Assembly: GCA_037447655.1 (NCBI GenBank)
Contig: JBBHKE010002000.1
Location: 119,364 to 183,363, forward strand
Direction: 5' to 3'
DNA length: 64,000 bases
Origin: Zygnema cylindricum
Taxonomy: Eukaryota > Streptophyta > Zygnematophyceae > Zygnematales > Zygnemataceae
Of this stretch, positions 35,775 to 47,175 are shown piece by piece (the stretch's first letter is position 1; every line of letters starts with the position of its first letter). The notes below the pieces were generated by a model, which searched no databases, was not told where the DNA came from, and was given only the letters and a program-made list of their open reading frames with translations. The position numbers were made by a program, and so were the translations under genes.

Positions 35775-36811
35775 TGTTGAAATAAGTAGTTTTTTCTAGG
35801 TCTAAATTTATTAGAAAAAGAAAATGTAGGCAGCCTGCCTCTATCTCTTCTCTCTCTCTCGCCCCCATATTTGTTGTAGTCACTGAAGGAGAGAGAGAGA
35901 GAGAGCAATGGAGCCATGGCTGCCTCAGCTCCATAGGAAGGACTAAAGAGTGGCTTAAGCCACTCTCAACAAACGGTTGAGTCCGGCAGGACTCGAACCC
36001 CCGACCGGCAGAGCGCGGCGTAGCCGTTAGCTCTAACCAGTCTGTCGTAGAAGTCCGATAGGAGATATAGGGTTTCATTACTATTTAAACTATTGTAATG
36101 TACTAGATTCATTTAACTGAAACCCTTAACGCCACACATAGATACAGTTCTACAAAATACGAAGTACTGTATTTGTTTGAAATGGATATCGCGCATTTTG
36201 TTTCGACAGTGAAACAAATATCGCGCAAGTATTTATTACGGCCGAGATTGAATTTCGCGTCAAATCTAACGGCGCACATCATCGCCGAAATCCCGGAATG
36301 GTCATTTTGGCATTTAATGACGTGGCATGACCTGGCGCCACGTAGGAAGACATCATTCGGTCGCAGGAATTCCGAGGAACGTACGGACGAGTGGAAAGTG
36401 GACACGCGTCCACTTAATGGCCTTGTCGTACAGAGGCCGTACAGAAAGTACATCGGCAGTAGTACTTTCTAGTACTATACAGTTTTGTGATTGGTTCGTA
36501 CAGGCAGTAGATAGGAGCTGTGAGAGGGAATTAGGAAAAACTAGGACTTAGGAAAATTTAGGTAGATAGTCCTCTCTCTCTGAGAGTTTGTATAAATTGG
36601 CATCTTTGCCACCCTATAACTTATCGGCTGGTTGGCCGTTTTCAGTGATTCTTTTTGCTACGGACCCAGGGGAGTATAGGCTGCATAGGGTTGCAGTCAA
36701 ATTGTCAGTTTGACTTCTTGGGCAGAAGTGGTCGTGGCTGAAAGTGGGTTAGTTAAACACTATCTAGAGGCTTCCTGTATTCTGTAGTCCAATGGAGGAC
36801 ACAGAATTGCA
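35775..36811 (+). repeat. Copia2 5' LTR
   Basis: Starts TGTTGAAATAAG and ends AGAATTGCA. A TATA-like box TATAAATTGG lies at 36591-36600, in a position fitting a promoter about 220 bp before the LTR end. The gag start codon (36792) lies within its last 20 bases. Confidence 0.92.
35975..36062 (-). other. tRNA-like segment, antisense in Copia2 5' LTR
   Basis: On the minus strand it has CTGGTTAGAGC (a tRNA D-arm end), then GGGGGTTCGAGTCCTGCCGG, which includes a perfect Pol III B-box (GGTTCGAGTCC). Spacing between the two blocks is about four bases longer than in a standard tRNA and stems are imperfect, so it is a tRNA relic or mimic. The 3' LTR has it near 41358-41445. Confidence 0.45.
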
Positions 36812-39390
36812 GGTTATGGGCCCACCCTCTAGGGTGCCCACCTTCAATGGATCTGGGTTCATCTATTGGGAAGCCATGATGATGGGAGCTTTGTGTGAAA
36901 AACGATACTGGGGTATCGTGAGTGGACAAGTGAAACGTCCACCTTCGGGAACTCCACCAGGATTTGGGGGAGTAAGGTTTTCTGCAACAACGGCTGCCTC
37001 AGCGGAGGAGGCAGATGATGGGGACAGCAGTGTGTCCGAAAAGGAAAAAGGGAAGGAGACACCCCTCACTCCTATTGCCACAGTATAGGGAGCGGCGACC
37101 GTGAAGACCGTGGAGAACGATACTGAAATGCGGGAGGATGTAAACATGGCTGCCAAGAACTTCATTCTGAGGCACCTCACTCAAGGTTTGGCCACTCCTC
37201 ATCTTCACATTTACAAGGCGGAGGAGTTGTGGGAAAGTTTGGTGGAGATTTATAGAGCTGGAACTATTCAGGAGCTCCGGTTGGCTGAGCAAAAACTATT
37301 GAGTTACAGTTACAAATGAGGAAAGATGTTAGATTACTATAATGATCTTTCTTGTTTGTATATGGAAATGGAAAGTGCCGGGTGGACAGGTACAATGAAA
37401 ATGAAAGTTAACACCCTTATCATGAAATTACCAGATGAGTTCGAAAACATAGTGTATCGAGTACAGGGAATGCCTGATAGTTCATGGAAATGGAACACAG
37501 TAGTCAGGATGATACTTGTGCAGGAAAACACAATGGAGATTAGGAGAGGAGGAAAGAGCATTCAAGCTCTAGCAACAGGAGGGGACCGATGGGGGAAGGA
37601 CCCGAAGAAACCTTATAGAGGGGAAAGAGATATGTCTGGGGGACAGAGGCCTCCAAAGGGTCTTTGTCATTATTGCAAAAAGCCGGGACACTTTATTGTA
37701 GATTGTGTCAAGCTATCAGAGCTGAGGCTCCAAGAGAACCGTGGAGGAGGTTCTTCCGGAGGGAAGAAAAAGGCACTTGTGGATAAAAAATTTGTCAGGA
37801 GAAACCGAGGATGAGTCATCTGAGGAGGATAGGGAGCTTCTTCTTGACAAGAGTCTGGAGGAGAAGGAGATCCCTCGGAGGCAAAAGCGTGCCCTTGGAG
37901 CAATTCGGGAAGCTCCACAGGAAGGATGGATCATCGACTCAGGTGCATCCATGCATATGTGTCGTGATAAAGAACTCTTCACTAAGTTAAGAAAGATTCC
38001 TACTGTAGAGATAGAGTATGGGGATCGGAGAGTGGTTACTACAGATCTAGTGGGATCAGTAGATTTGAAAGTCTTAGTGGAGGGCAAGACTTCCATACTT
38101 ACATTCTCAGATGTACTTTACATTCCTCAGCTGAGTAAAAATCTTGTCTCTACGTCTGTTGTAGATGACAAAGAGTTTGATACTTTCACTAAAAAGGGAG
38201 TCTTTACAGCTAAGTATCGAGATGAAGTTTACTTTACAGCAGATAAGGGTAGCCAAGGAATGTTTAGGCTTAACTTGAGTAATGAAAAGAAGAATGCTTA
38301 CTATGTTGGTGTTCCTAAGGTGATGATTTGGCATAAGCGGTTGGGGCATGTGCATTTTGACAGGTTAAGGGAAATGAAAAAGCTTGGGGTAGTAGATGGC
38401 ATTCAGTTTGGGGATAATGAAGTGATGGATGATTGTAGTGGTTGTGCTCAAGGTAAGGCTCACAGACTTCCCTTTCCCAAAGCCGCCACATATAGAGGTG
38501 AGAAAGTGTTAGATTTGGTCCACACAGACATTTGGGGACCTGCAAAAGTACCTTCGGTTGGAGGAAAGAGGTTTATGATGACAATAACTGATGATTGGTC
38601 TAGATACTCTAGAGTCTACTTTCTGAAAAATAAGTCTGAAGCATCAACTTACTTCAAAGTATATAAAGCATGGAGTGAGAAATTGCATGAAACCCCTATT
38701 AAGAGGATAAGGAGTGATAATGGGGGAGAATATACCTCTAACCAATTTGAGGAATATCTGAGAGATGAGGGAGTGCAACACCAGAAAACTGTACCATATA
38801 ACCCATAACAAAATGGGGTAGCTGAGAGGTTGAATAGAACACTAGGAGATAGTGCATGCAGTATGTTGGCAGACAAGAAAATAGGAAAGAGATTTTGGGC
38901 AGAGGCAATGAATTGTGCCACTTATATTAAAAATAGAGTCCTCACCTCAGCTGTAAAGGGAGTGACACCTTATGAGAGATGGGTTGGAAGGAAACCAGAT
39001 ATCTCACACCTTAAAGTATTTGATAGCCAAGTTTACAGTCTTGACACGGATAGGAAAAACTGGAAACTAGATGCTAAGGGAAAACCGGGATACTTTGTGG
39101 GATATGATGAGGATGTTAAGGGATATAGAGTCTATGACTTAGCAAAGAAAGATATCATTCTGGTCAAACACTTAGTTGTCATGGATGAAGGGAAGTCATT
39201 TGACCGCTTCAAATATACAAAGAAGATAAGGATCAGATTTGAGTCCGAAAGTGAGGAGAACTCAGTCATTCCCGAAAAAGACATGAGTGAAACTGAGATT
39301 ACAGATTCAGGGGAGATCGATGATACAAGAGACTCACCGGAAACCTCACATACTCCTATGGACTTCGAGGAGATAGAAGAAGCGGGTTAA
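36792..39390 (+). pseudogene. Copia2 gag-protease-integrase, interrupted by few stops
   Basis: Starts MEDTELQVMGPPSRVP inside the LTR and reads through the primer site. Gag zinc knuckle CHYCKKPGHFIVDC is near 37665-37710. A frameshift lies near 37741-37814. Protease DSGASMHM is near 37935. Integrase follows: WHKRLGH, CSGCAQGKAHR, first Asp in DLVHTDIW near 38525, second in RSDNGGEY near 38715, Glu in AERLNRT after a stop at 38806. In-frame stops are TAG 37086, TGA 37317, TAA 38806 and TAA 39388. At two of these the related Copia1 sequence or codon logic points to CAA/CAG/CGA ancestors, i.e. C-to-T changes. Confidence 0.93.
36812..36827 (+). promoter_or_regulatory. Copia2 primer-binding site, half-tRNA type
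   Basis: GGTTATGGGCCCACCC, identical to Copia1. It is complementary to the anticodon region of initiator tRNA-Met, as in Drosophila copia. Confidence 0.75.
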
Positions 39391-39402
39391 GATACGGTTT
39401 TT

Positions 39403-41142
39403 ATGGACAGGGGAGTCGATGAGACAGTGAGAAGAAATCCAAGACTTCCATCCATTCAAGCTTCGGAGTTTGAGGGAGGAAGGAGGAGCAGCAAAAGGAT
39501 ACAGGAAAAACAAGTTACCCATAAGGTAACTAAGCTATCTCACCCAGATGAGCCTCAGTCTTACTTAGAGGCAGTGAATAGTCCAGAGAAAGAAAGATGG
39601 ATTAGAGCCATAAATGATGAGATGGCTTCTATCATAGAAGCAAATACTTGGGAACTAGCGGATTGCCCTCCAGACAGAAAACCTATTAGATGTAAATGGG
39701 TATTTAAACTAAAACTGAACCCAGATAATACAATTGAGAGGTATAAGGCTCGATTGGTAGCGAAGGGGTTCACCCAAAAAGAGGGGATTGACTATGAGGA
39801 GACCTTTGCTCCAGTTGTTCGGTTCCCATCGGTAAGGATTCTCCTCAGTCTGGCCGCAGCGGAAGACATGGAAATACACCAAATGGACATTAAGACTGCT
39901 TTTCTTAATGGTGAGTTAGAGGAAGAGATTTTTATGAGGCAACCCGAGGGGTTTGTGGAAGAAGGAGAAGAGAGCAAATTCTGCAGGCTCATAAAGTCCT
40001 TATATGGACTGAAACAGGCTCCCCGACAGTGGAATAAGAAACTAGATGAGTTTCTCACCGATCTAGGATACATCCGGATCAGCTCTGACCATTCTATCTA
40101 TATGTTTGAAGATGAGAATGGTGTCATTTTTATTGCAATTTATGTGGATGATCTGCTTGTGTTAAGTAAGTCTTTGGAGAATATCAATAGGCTAAAGAAA
40201 GATCTTAGGGGCAGATTTGATATGAAGGATTTAGGGGAGGCAAAATATATTTTGGGGATCCAAATGGAGAGAGATAGGGGGAAGAAGATTATCAGACTTA
40301 CTCAGAAAGAAGCAATAGGTAATATGCTTGAGAAATTCCAGATGGAAAATGCTAACAGTTGTACCACTCCCATGGACTTGAAAAAAGTAAGTGATGGGAG
40401 TGTAGAAGGAGCAGTGATGATCTTAGATGATCAGATGAGTCCAGAGGAGAAAGAGTTCATGAAGTCTATCCCTTATAGACAAGTCGTAAGAAGCTTAATC
40501 TACTTTATGAATTGTACCAGGCCGGACATAGCGGCGGCAGTTGGTGTACTCAGTAGGAGTCTTAATGATCCTAGGAAGAGGGATTGGGAGGCAGCCAAGA
40601 GAGTCATGAGATATCTGGTGGGAACTAGAGAGTTATGGTTGCATTTGGGAGGGGAGCACACTGACATCACTACTTGGAGTGATGCCAGTTATGGGGACGC
40701 ACCTATGAGACGATGCACTTCTGGGTATGTGTTGTATGTTGGGGAAGGTGTTTGCTGTTGGAGCAGTAAGCAACAAAAGGTGGTTGCTCAGTCTACTATG
40801 GAGGCTGAGTATATGGCGTCTTGTTCTACTGTGAAAGAATTAATGTGGGTGAAGTCATTGTTGCAAGAACTGGGATATATGAAGGAGGGAGTGCATGAAA
40901 TCTTTTGCGATAATCAAGCTGCAATCGCAATCGCAGCCAATCCAAAACATCATTTCAAAGCAAAACATATGGACATAAGAATAAGCTTAGTAAGAGAAAA
41001 AGTTGAAAATAAAATTTTAAATCTTGTGTATAGACCTGATGAAGAAATGGTGGCTGACATGATGACCAAACCTGTGCCCTCTCCTAAATTAAAATATTGT
41101 CGGGAGAAATGCGGGTTAAAAGAAAAATTAAAATTTGACTAG
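39403..41142 (+). CDS. Copia2 reverse transcriptase-RNase H
   Basis: An open frame of 579 codons. RT: MDIKTAFLNGELEEEI with catalytic Asp162, YGLKQAPRQW at 201-210 and YVDDLL with Asp249/250. RNase H: WSDASYGD with Asp427, STMEAEY with Glu467 and CDNQAAI with Asp503. The end (KPVPSPKLKYCREKCGLK) lies just before the polypurine tract. All catalytic residues are present. In the intact element this is the C-terminal part of one long gag-pol; the stop at 39388 separates it from the integrase, so the start at 39403 is only the first ATG after that stop. The protein would copy element RNA into cDNA in cytoplasmic particles. Confidence 0.95.
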   Translation: MDRGVDETVRRNPRLPSIQASEFEGGRRSSKRIQEKQVTHKVTKLSHPDEPQSYLEAVNSPEKERWIRAINDEMASIIEANTWELADCPPDRKPIRCKWVFKLKLNPDNTIERYKARLVAKGFTQKEGIDYEETFAPVVRFPSVRILLSLAAAEDMEIHQMDIKTAFLNGELEEEIFMRQPEGFVEEGEESKFCRLIKSLYGLKQAPRQWNKKLDEFLTDLGYIRISSDHSIYMFEDENGVIFIAIYVDDLLVLSKSLENINRLKKDLRGRFDMKDLGEAKYILGIQMERDRGKKIIRLTQKEAIGNMLEKFQMENANSCTTPMDLKKVSDGSVEGAVMILDDQMSPEEKEFMKSIPYRQVVRSLIYFMNCTRPDIAAAVGVLSRSLNDPRKRDWEAAKRVMRYLVGTRELWLHLGGEHTDITTWSDASYGDAPMRRCTSGYVLYVGEGVCCWSSKQQKVVAQSTMEAEYMASCSTVKELMWVKSLLQELGYMKEGVHEIFCDNQAAIAIAANPKHHFKAKHMDIRISLVREKVENKILNLVYRPDEEMVADMMTKPVPSPKLKYCREKCGLKEKLKFD

Positions 41143-41155
41143 AAAATAAGGGGAG

Positions 41156-42192
41156 TGTTGAAATAAGTAGTTTTTTCTAGGTCTAAATTTATTAGAAAAA
41201 GAAAATGTAGGCAGCCTGCCTCTATCTCTTCTCTCTCTCTCGCCCCCATATTTGTTGTAGTCACTGAAGGAGAGAGAGAGAGAGAGCAATGGAGCCATGG
41301 CTGCCTCAGCTCCATAGGAAGGACTAAAGAGTGGCTTAAGCCACTCTCAACAAAAGGTTGAGTCCGGCAGGACTCGAACCCCCGACCGGCAGAAGGCGGC
41401 GTAGCCGTTAGCTCTAACCAGTCTGTCGTAGAAGTCCGATAGGAGATATAGGGTTTCATTACTATTTAAACTATTGTAATGTACTAGATTCATTTAACTG
41501 AAACCCTTAACGCCACACATAGATACAGTTCTACAAAATACGAAATACTGTACTTGTTTGAAATGGATATCGCGCATTTTGTTTCGACAGTGAAACAAAT
41601 ATCGCGCAAGTATTTATTACGGCCGAGATTGAATTTCGCGTCAAATCTAACGGCGCACATCATCGCCGAAATCCCGGAATGGTCATTTTGGCATTTAGTG
41701 ACGTGGCATGACCTGGCGCCACGTGGGAAGACATCATTCGGTCGCAGGAATTCCGAGGAGCGTACGGACGGGTGGAAAGTGGACACGCGTCCACTTAATG
41801 GCCTTGTCGTACAGAGGCCGTACAGAAAGTACATCGGCAGTACTACTTCCTAGTACTTTACAGTTTTGTGATTGGTTCGTACAGGCAGTAGATAGGAGCT
41901 GTGAGAGGGAATTAGGAAAAACTAGGACTTAGGAAAATTTAGGTAGATAGTCCTCTCTCTCTGAGAGTTTGTATAAATTGGCATCTTTGCCACCCTATAA
42001 CTTATCGGCTGGTTGGCCGTTTTCAGTGATTCTTTTTGCTACGGACTCAGGGGAGTCCAGGCTGCATAGGGGTGCAGTCAAATTGTCAGTTTGACTTCTT
42101 GGGCAGAAGTGGTCGTGGCTGAAAGTGGGTTAGTTAAACACTATCTAGAGGCTTCCTGTATTCTGTAGTCCAATGGAGGACACAGAATTGCA
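41156..42192 (+). repeat. Copia2 3' LTR
   Basis: Same length as the 5' LTR (1037 bp) with TG...CA ends. It is preceded by the polypurine tract and followed by the GTGAT duplication. TATA-like TATAAATTG lies at 41972. Confidence 0.95.
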
Positions 42193-42299
42193 GTGATGTG
42201 ATAATTCTATTAGGTATTTTTATTTAAATAATTGTGGGAATAATAAGTGGCCTAGGAAATATCTGTTTATGTAGTTTCAGCTTGATTCATCGATTATGT

Positions 42300-45200
42300 A
42301 GAATTCGGAGTGGATTCAAAGTAGACTGTTTTTGGGGTAGTCTGTGTTGCTTCCGGGGGTAAATCCATGGTTGGAAACGGCCATGGAACACATGAAAGAC
42401 TTTCGTCGAGGCCTCGGAAATCGTTGCAAAACTCCTCGAGGAGTATGTTGATGTTTTTCCCCGAAAGCTCCCCGAAGGGTTAACTCTGAAACGCGGCGTA
42501 GACCACAAAATCGAGCTCAATTGCGGAGTTGTAACTCTGGCTAATAGGATGTATATAATGAGCTACATCGAGTAAGATGAACTAAAGAAACAACTTTCAA
42601 AATTGGTCGTGGCCAGAGCAATCGAGCCGAGCAAGTCACCGTATGGAGCCCTTGTTCTTTTTGTGAACAAGAAAGATGGCGGCCTACATATGTTTATGGA
42701 CTACCGAGCGTTAAATAAATTAACCGTCAAGAACGCGTACCCCTTTCCCAGGATTGATGAACTATTGGACAGGCTAAAGGGTGCCAACTGAGTGCCAAGT
42801 ATTTTTTCTAAGATAGCCTTACGCAGTGGATATCACCAGATAAAAGTTGCGGAAAAGGATGTGGAAAAAACTGCATTCAAGACTCGGTACGGTCATTTCC
42901 AACTTTCGGTCATGCCATTTGGATTGACCAATGCGGCGGCTACCTTTATGCACTTAATGAACCTTATCTTTCGGCAATATCTGGATGCGTTTGTAATAGT
43001 TTTCCTTTATAACATCTTAGTGTATAGTAAGACACTCGAGGACCATGTCGAACCCATGAGAAAAGTCTTACAGATCCTAAGGGTTAACTAATTCTACGCG
43101 AAATTGAGTAAATGTGAGTTTTTTTAAAGATAAAATAGACTTTTTAGGGCACGTGGTGAGCCAAGACGGAATTGCAGTGGACCCCAACAAAACTAAGGCT
43201 GTCAAGGAGTAGCCGCAATCGAGAAATGTTATAGAGTTGAGGAGCTTCCTTGGGCTATGCTCCTACAATCGACGATTCATGGAGGGCTTTGCAAGAATTG
43301 TTGACCCCTCACGGATTTGCTCAAAAAATACGTGCCTTACGAGTGGAAGACGGCGCAGGGGGGAGCCTTTACCATGCTAAAGGAATTGTTGGTTACCGCA
43401 CCTGTGTTAGCTATCCTCGATCCCGCATTACCTTAGACGGTGGTTAGCGACGCGAGTGATACGGCTATTGGCGCAATCCTCATGCAAGATCATGGAAAAA
43501 GACTTCAACAGATTGCCTACGATGGTAGAGAGTTATCAACTAGGCGACTCATGAAAAAGAAACACTGACTATCATCAACAAGTTGGAGATATGAAAGTGC
43601 TACGCCCAAAGAAAACAAGTCACTGTAATTACCGACCACCATGCGCTGCAATATTTGCAAACGCATCTGAAACTATCCCAGAAGCAGGCCAGGCTGACCT
43701 TCTTACAGACCTTTGGACTGGAGTTAACAATTGAGTACAAACCGGGCAAGACGAATCCGACGGATGCTCTATCAAGGAAATCGGGTATTGCAATGTCAAC
43801 TGCGGAGTACGTATTGCAACCACCGTAGGATCGCAACCATGGTACGGTGGAGACTACTGAAGCAGCCGACAAAACCCATGACCAAAATGTCAATGCAGTG
43901 ACAAGTACGGTGGAAGTTGATGAGCAGTGGCTGAATAGGATTAAGGCCACGTACGTATATGACAACACAATCAAGGAGTTAGTGAACAGAAGATCTTTGT
44001 TCAAACTGCCAACGGTATTTGGCGATTCAAGCCAAGTCAAATACCCTGATTGTACGTCCCAGCGAATCAAGAGTTATGACACGCGATCCTTCAAATTAGT
44101 CATGACGAACCGTTCAGCAGACACTTTGGGAGAGACAAAACAACCGCACGAGTTCTTGAAGCGTATTATTGGCCGAATATGACTAAAAATATCGCGGAGT
44201 ATGTCAGCACATGCGACTCCTGCAACAGAAACAAATTCGAAGCGGGTCGTCAAGGACTACTACAACCTCTTTCGACACCATCTTTTCCTTGGGAAGCAAT
44301 CTCGATGCACTTTATCGTGGCTCTGCCCTTGATATCAGAGGGCTACGATTTCATATTCGTCATCGTGGACTACCTTACTAAGATGGCGCATTTCCTGCCT
44401 ACAAAAACTACGGCTACAACTCAAGATGTGACATGCCTATTCTTTCATGATATATTCTGTCATCATGAACTTAAGAAAATCGTAAGCGATCGCGACAAGA
44501 ATTTTCTTAGTCACATCAGGAAAATCTGTTTGAATTATGCGGGACGCAATTAATAATGTCCACGGCATACCACCCTCAGACAGACGGTCAGACCGACAGG
44601 GTGAACAAAACATTGGAGGAGGCCTTACGTGCTTATGTGTCGATACACCAAACAAATTGGTTCAACCATTTGGCCACGATTAAAGTGGCGTACAACAATG
44701 GTGTCCACTCGTCAACTAACATTAGGCCATTCTCTCTCAATGGATGACAACCCATCCTTCCCCACAATTTATGGGCCACCGATTACCCCACACCAGCCGC
44801 AATGGAATTCGCGCGAACGTTGCAAGTAAATCTAGACAAAGCGGCGAAGGCCCTCCAACGGGCGAAGGATAGACAGAAGTCGCAAGTCAACGCTTATAAG
44901 AAAGACATTACATTTAATGTTGGTGACAAAGTTCGCCTTAACATGGCGAACATGTCCCTACTAGGCGCCCTCTCCGCGAAATTGGCACCGAAGTTTACAC
45001 GGCCATTTACTATCCTTTCCAAATTAAATGAGGTTGCCTACAAACTTGACATTCCAATGGCCTGACAAATACAAAACGTGTTCCACGTTTCACTTCTCAA
45101 GCCGTTTCATGACCCCGAGTCGGTTTTTCCTAATCGGATCCAGTATACACCACTTATGCCAACTCACAATACATCTGATGAGTACGAGGTGGAGGAAATT

Positions 45201-45395
45201 CTACAGCCACGTCGACTACATCGGGGAAATTCCCACCCTACTCAGTTTCTATTTAGGTGGAAAGGCTACGGGGTTGAGAATTATTCTTGGGTGGATGAGA
45301 AAGATCTTCTTTCTCCAGATTTATTACGCTGGTTGAAGCAAAGTGCTTACACTCCGCCTAACCGGAGGGGCAGTTGTCACAGGCGCGCAAAATGA
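42300..45395 (+). pseudogene. Chromovirus pol pseudogene (RT, RNase H, integrase, chromodomain)
   Basis: RT fragments run from about 42465 to 43130: [26 protein letters not shown], then [13 protein letters not shown]. The catalytic DD motif reads [10 protein letters not shown], so both Asp are lost. RNase H is fragmentary (43240-43790). Integrase (44179-44750): zinc pair CDSCNR, core ISMHFIVALP where MDF is expected (first Asp is His), SDRDKNF with second Asp kept, and QTDGQTDRVNK where ERVN is expected (Glu is Asp). A chromodomain closes pol at 45170-45370 (YEVEEIL, FLFRWKGYGVENYSWVDEKDL). Frameshifts and stops are frequent. It cannot be functional. Confidence 0.9.
45170..45370 (+). other. 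Chromodomain of the chromovirus
   Basis: EYEVEEILQ begins the first strand, FLFRWKGYG the second, and NYSWVDEKDL leads into the helix. The WKGY...SWV pattern is typical of chromoviral integrase C-termini, which bind methylated histone H3. Confidence 0.88.
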
Positions 45396-45514
45396 ATCGC
45401 GGTATCGCAACCGTCGGAGTCATTTTAGGGACTCAACAAGGAAACGCAGCGGCGTTGACAACGGACCGCAGCACTATCGTTGCATAACCACGTGATCGCA
45501 GTATAGCAGCTGAA

Positions 45515-46980
45515 ATGTCCGAGAATCGCAACATCACCGTTACGCTGAAAAAAAATCGCAGCGGCGAAATAGTGAATCATGACGTTGGCGATGTCGAACC
45601 CTCGATATCGTCACAGCAACGCAATCAACAAAACGTGGCACACTCAGAAACCATCGTATGCTACGACGCAAAGAAGGATTCGATATTGAAACCCACAACC
45701 CTCTCAGCTAAAGCCACAACAACCCCCGAGACAAACCTAACAAAAGCGGCCTTGGGAGCATTTCGCTCAGCACAACCAGCTTACTTACACTCATTGATTT
45801 ACCGAAACTCTCCACTACTACCATCTCCATGGTTCCGTCATCTTCTCCACCACCAAAGAGAAAGAGATTAGTGCGGATAGGACATGGTGATAGGCTGTTG
45901 GCTGCATCCGAAGCCATGGTAGAAGCGAAACCGGATGAGGGCGCCAGTTGAAGGGACAGAGCACGTAGAGGCTGCTGTTAGCGAGGAAGGGACAGGTGAA
46001 AGCAGTGTATGGGTGGGGTCGAAAAACTCACTAGACCTTGAGTATAACGCACTCCTAGAGGGTGACCGCGAAGATGAAGAAGATCATGAGCTCTCGGATA
46101 CCGAGGAACCGGAGCGGGAACCGACACCCCCACCAAAAGAGGAACGTGCCTCTGATCTGGAGGTGATGAGAGACCCTAATAAAAAAAGTTTTGCCGATGA
46201 ACAGTCTTCGGAGAGCTCCGAAAAGAAAGCTGAGAAGCAGTATCCTAGCGAGGATGACGTATTTGTCCTTCGGCGAGGAGAAGGAGAAAATGAGGAAGAG
46301 AGTGAAAGGGAGGAAGAAATTCCCGACTACTTATTTCCACTACCCATAAACTCTCAGAACCCCGACCTCACCTTCAGCTTTGGAAAACGATCTATTGGAA
46401 CCTTGGAGAGTGGCCAGCAAAGTGGCGTACGAAGAAATTTGGGGTGCCACTCAACATTCCTGCCAACCTACCTTCCCACCCCGCGTGAAATTTATTGCGT
46501 ACGAAAGACTTAGGAAACAATCATAAGGGTTACGTCCAGCTGAACCCTCATGCCTTGCCATTTGTGGAGGTGGTCGAAGACCACTACAGATACCGTGTGG
46601 ATGTCCTAGGTTTATTTATAAAATATCACCCATGGGATGTCCTCCTCCATGATATCATCTCACGGGCTAAAATCACGCCCGAGGTGCGAGCACTTAAATT
46701 GGCGTGGAGGAACTCATTGTTGCGGGCCCGAGTTGCCAGGAAGCACGTTTCCTTCAAATTAACGAATGTACCGTGGTGGGAACCCGAGATGGAGGAAGAG
46801 AGGAGGAACCGGCAACGGCGACCTCAGCTTTCCCAAGCCCAACCCTGGAGAAACTTTTACCGGAACTGCCCCAGCCAGAACCAAAAGTAACGGAGATCGC
46901 TCTCAAGGAAGGAGAAGAAAAGTTGAGGTGGCGAATCACCCGGCGGCGGCTGGCAACAGTTGATCACCGCACTAGCCTCC
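45515..46980 (+). pseudogene. Extra ORF region downstream of chromovirus pol
   Basis: About 1.7 kb lies between the chromodomain and the 3' LTR, more than a minimal chromovirus needs. It contains 45515-45871 and a strongly acidic frame 45935-46513 (Glu/Asp/Ser-rich with EEDHELSDTEEPEREPTPPP). A frameshifted continuation to 46890 contains YVQLNPHALPFVEVVEDHYRYR and WDVLLHDIISRAKITPEVRA. I recognise no domain. It could be an additional element protein of unknown function or a captured sequence. No signal peptide or membrane segment is seen, so an env-like protein is not supported. Confidence 0.5.
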
Positions 46981-47175
46981 TGGAAACGTAATGCAAAGAC
47001 CTACAAAACCGATTCGACAAACTACAGGATAACCAGTAGCAACTCTTTTGGAGGTTCGATTCACTCCATCAAGAGTTCCAGGATTACATCAGTAAGATGT
47101 ACAAAATTCTTCGACAATTGCAGTTTCCCTAGTGAATTATATTCAGCGGGACGCTGAATTCCTAGAGGGAGGCAC

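Larger units (their letters stand above)
35775..42192 (+). mobile_element. Copia2: Ty1/copia retrotransposon, relatively young, nested
   Basis: LTRs 35775-36811 and 41156-42192 are both exactly 1037 bp with roughly 16 mismatches seen by eye (about 1.5 per cent). Perfect target duplications GTGAT lie at 35770-35774 and 42193-42197. The primer-binding site is GGTTATGGGCCCA at 36812 and the polypurine tract AAAATAAGGGGAG ends at 41155. It sits inside the chromovirus. Only a handful of stops and one frameshift disable it, so it is the best preserved copia copy here. Confidence 0.96.

Noticed and set aside
45935-46513. Env-like protein of the chromovirus
   Set aside because: No signal peptide, membrane segment or cysteine pattern. 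The frame is simply acidic.
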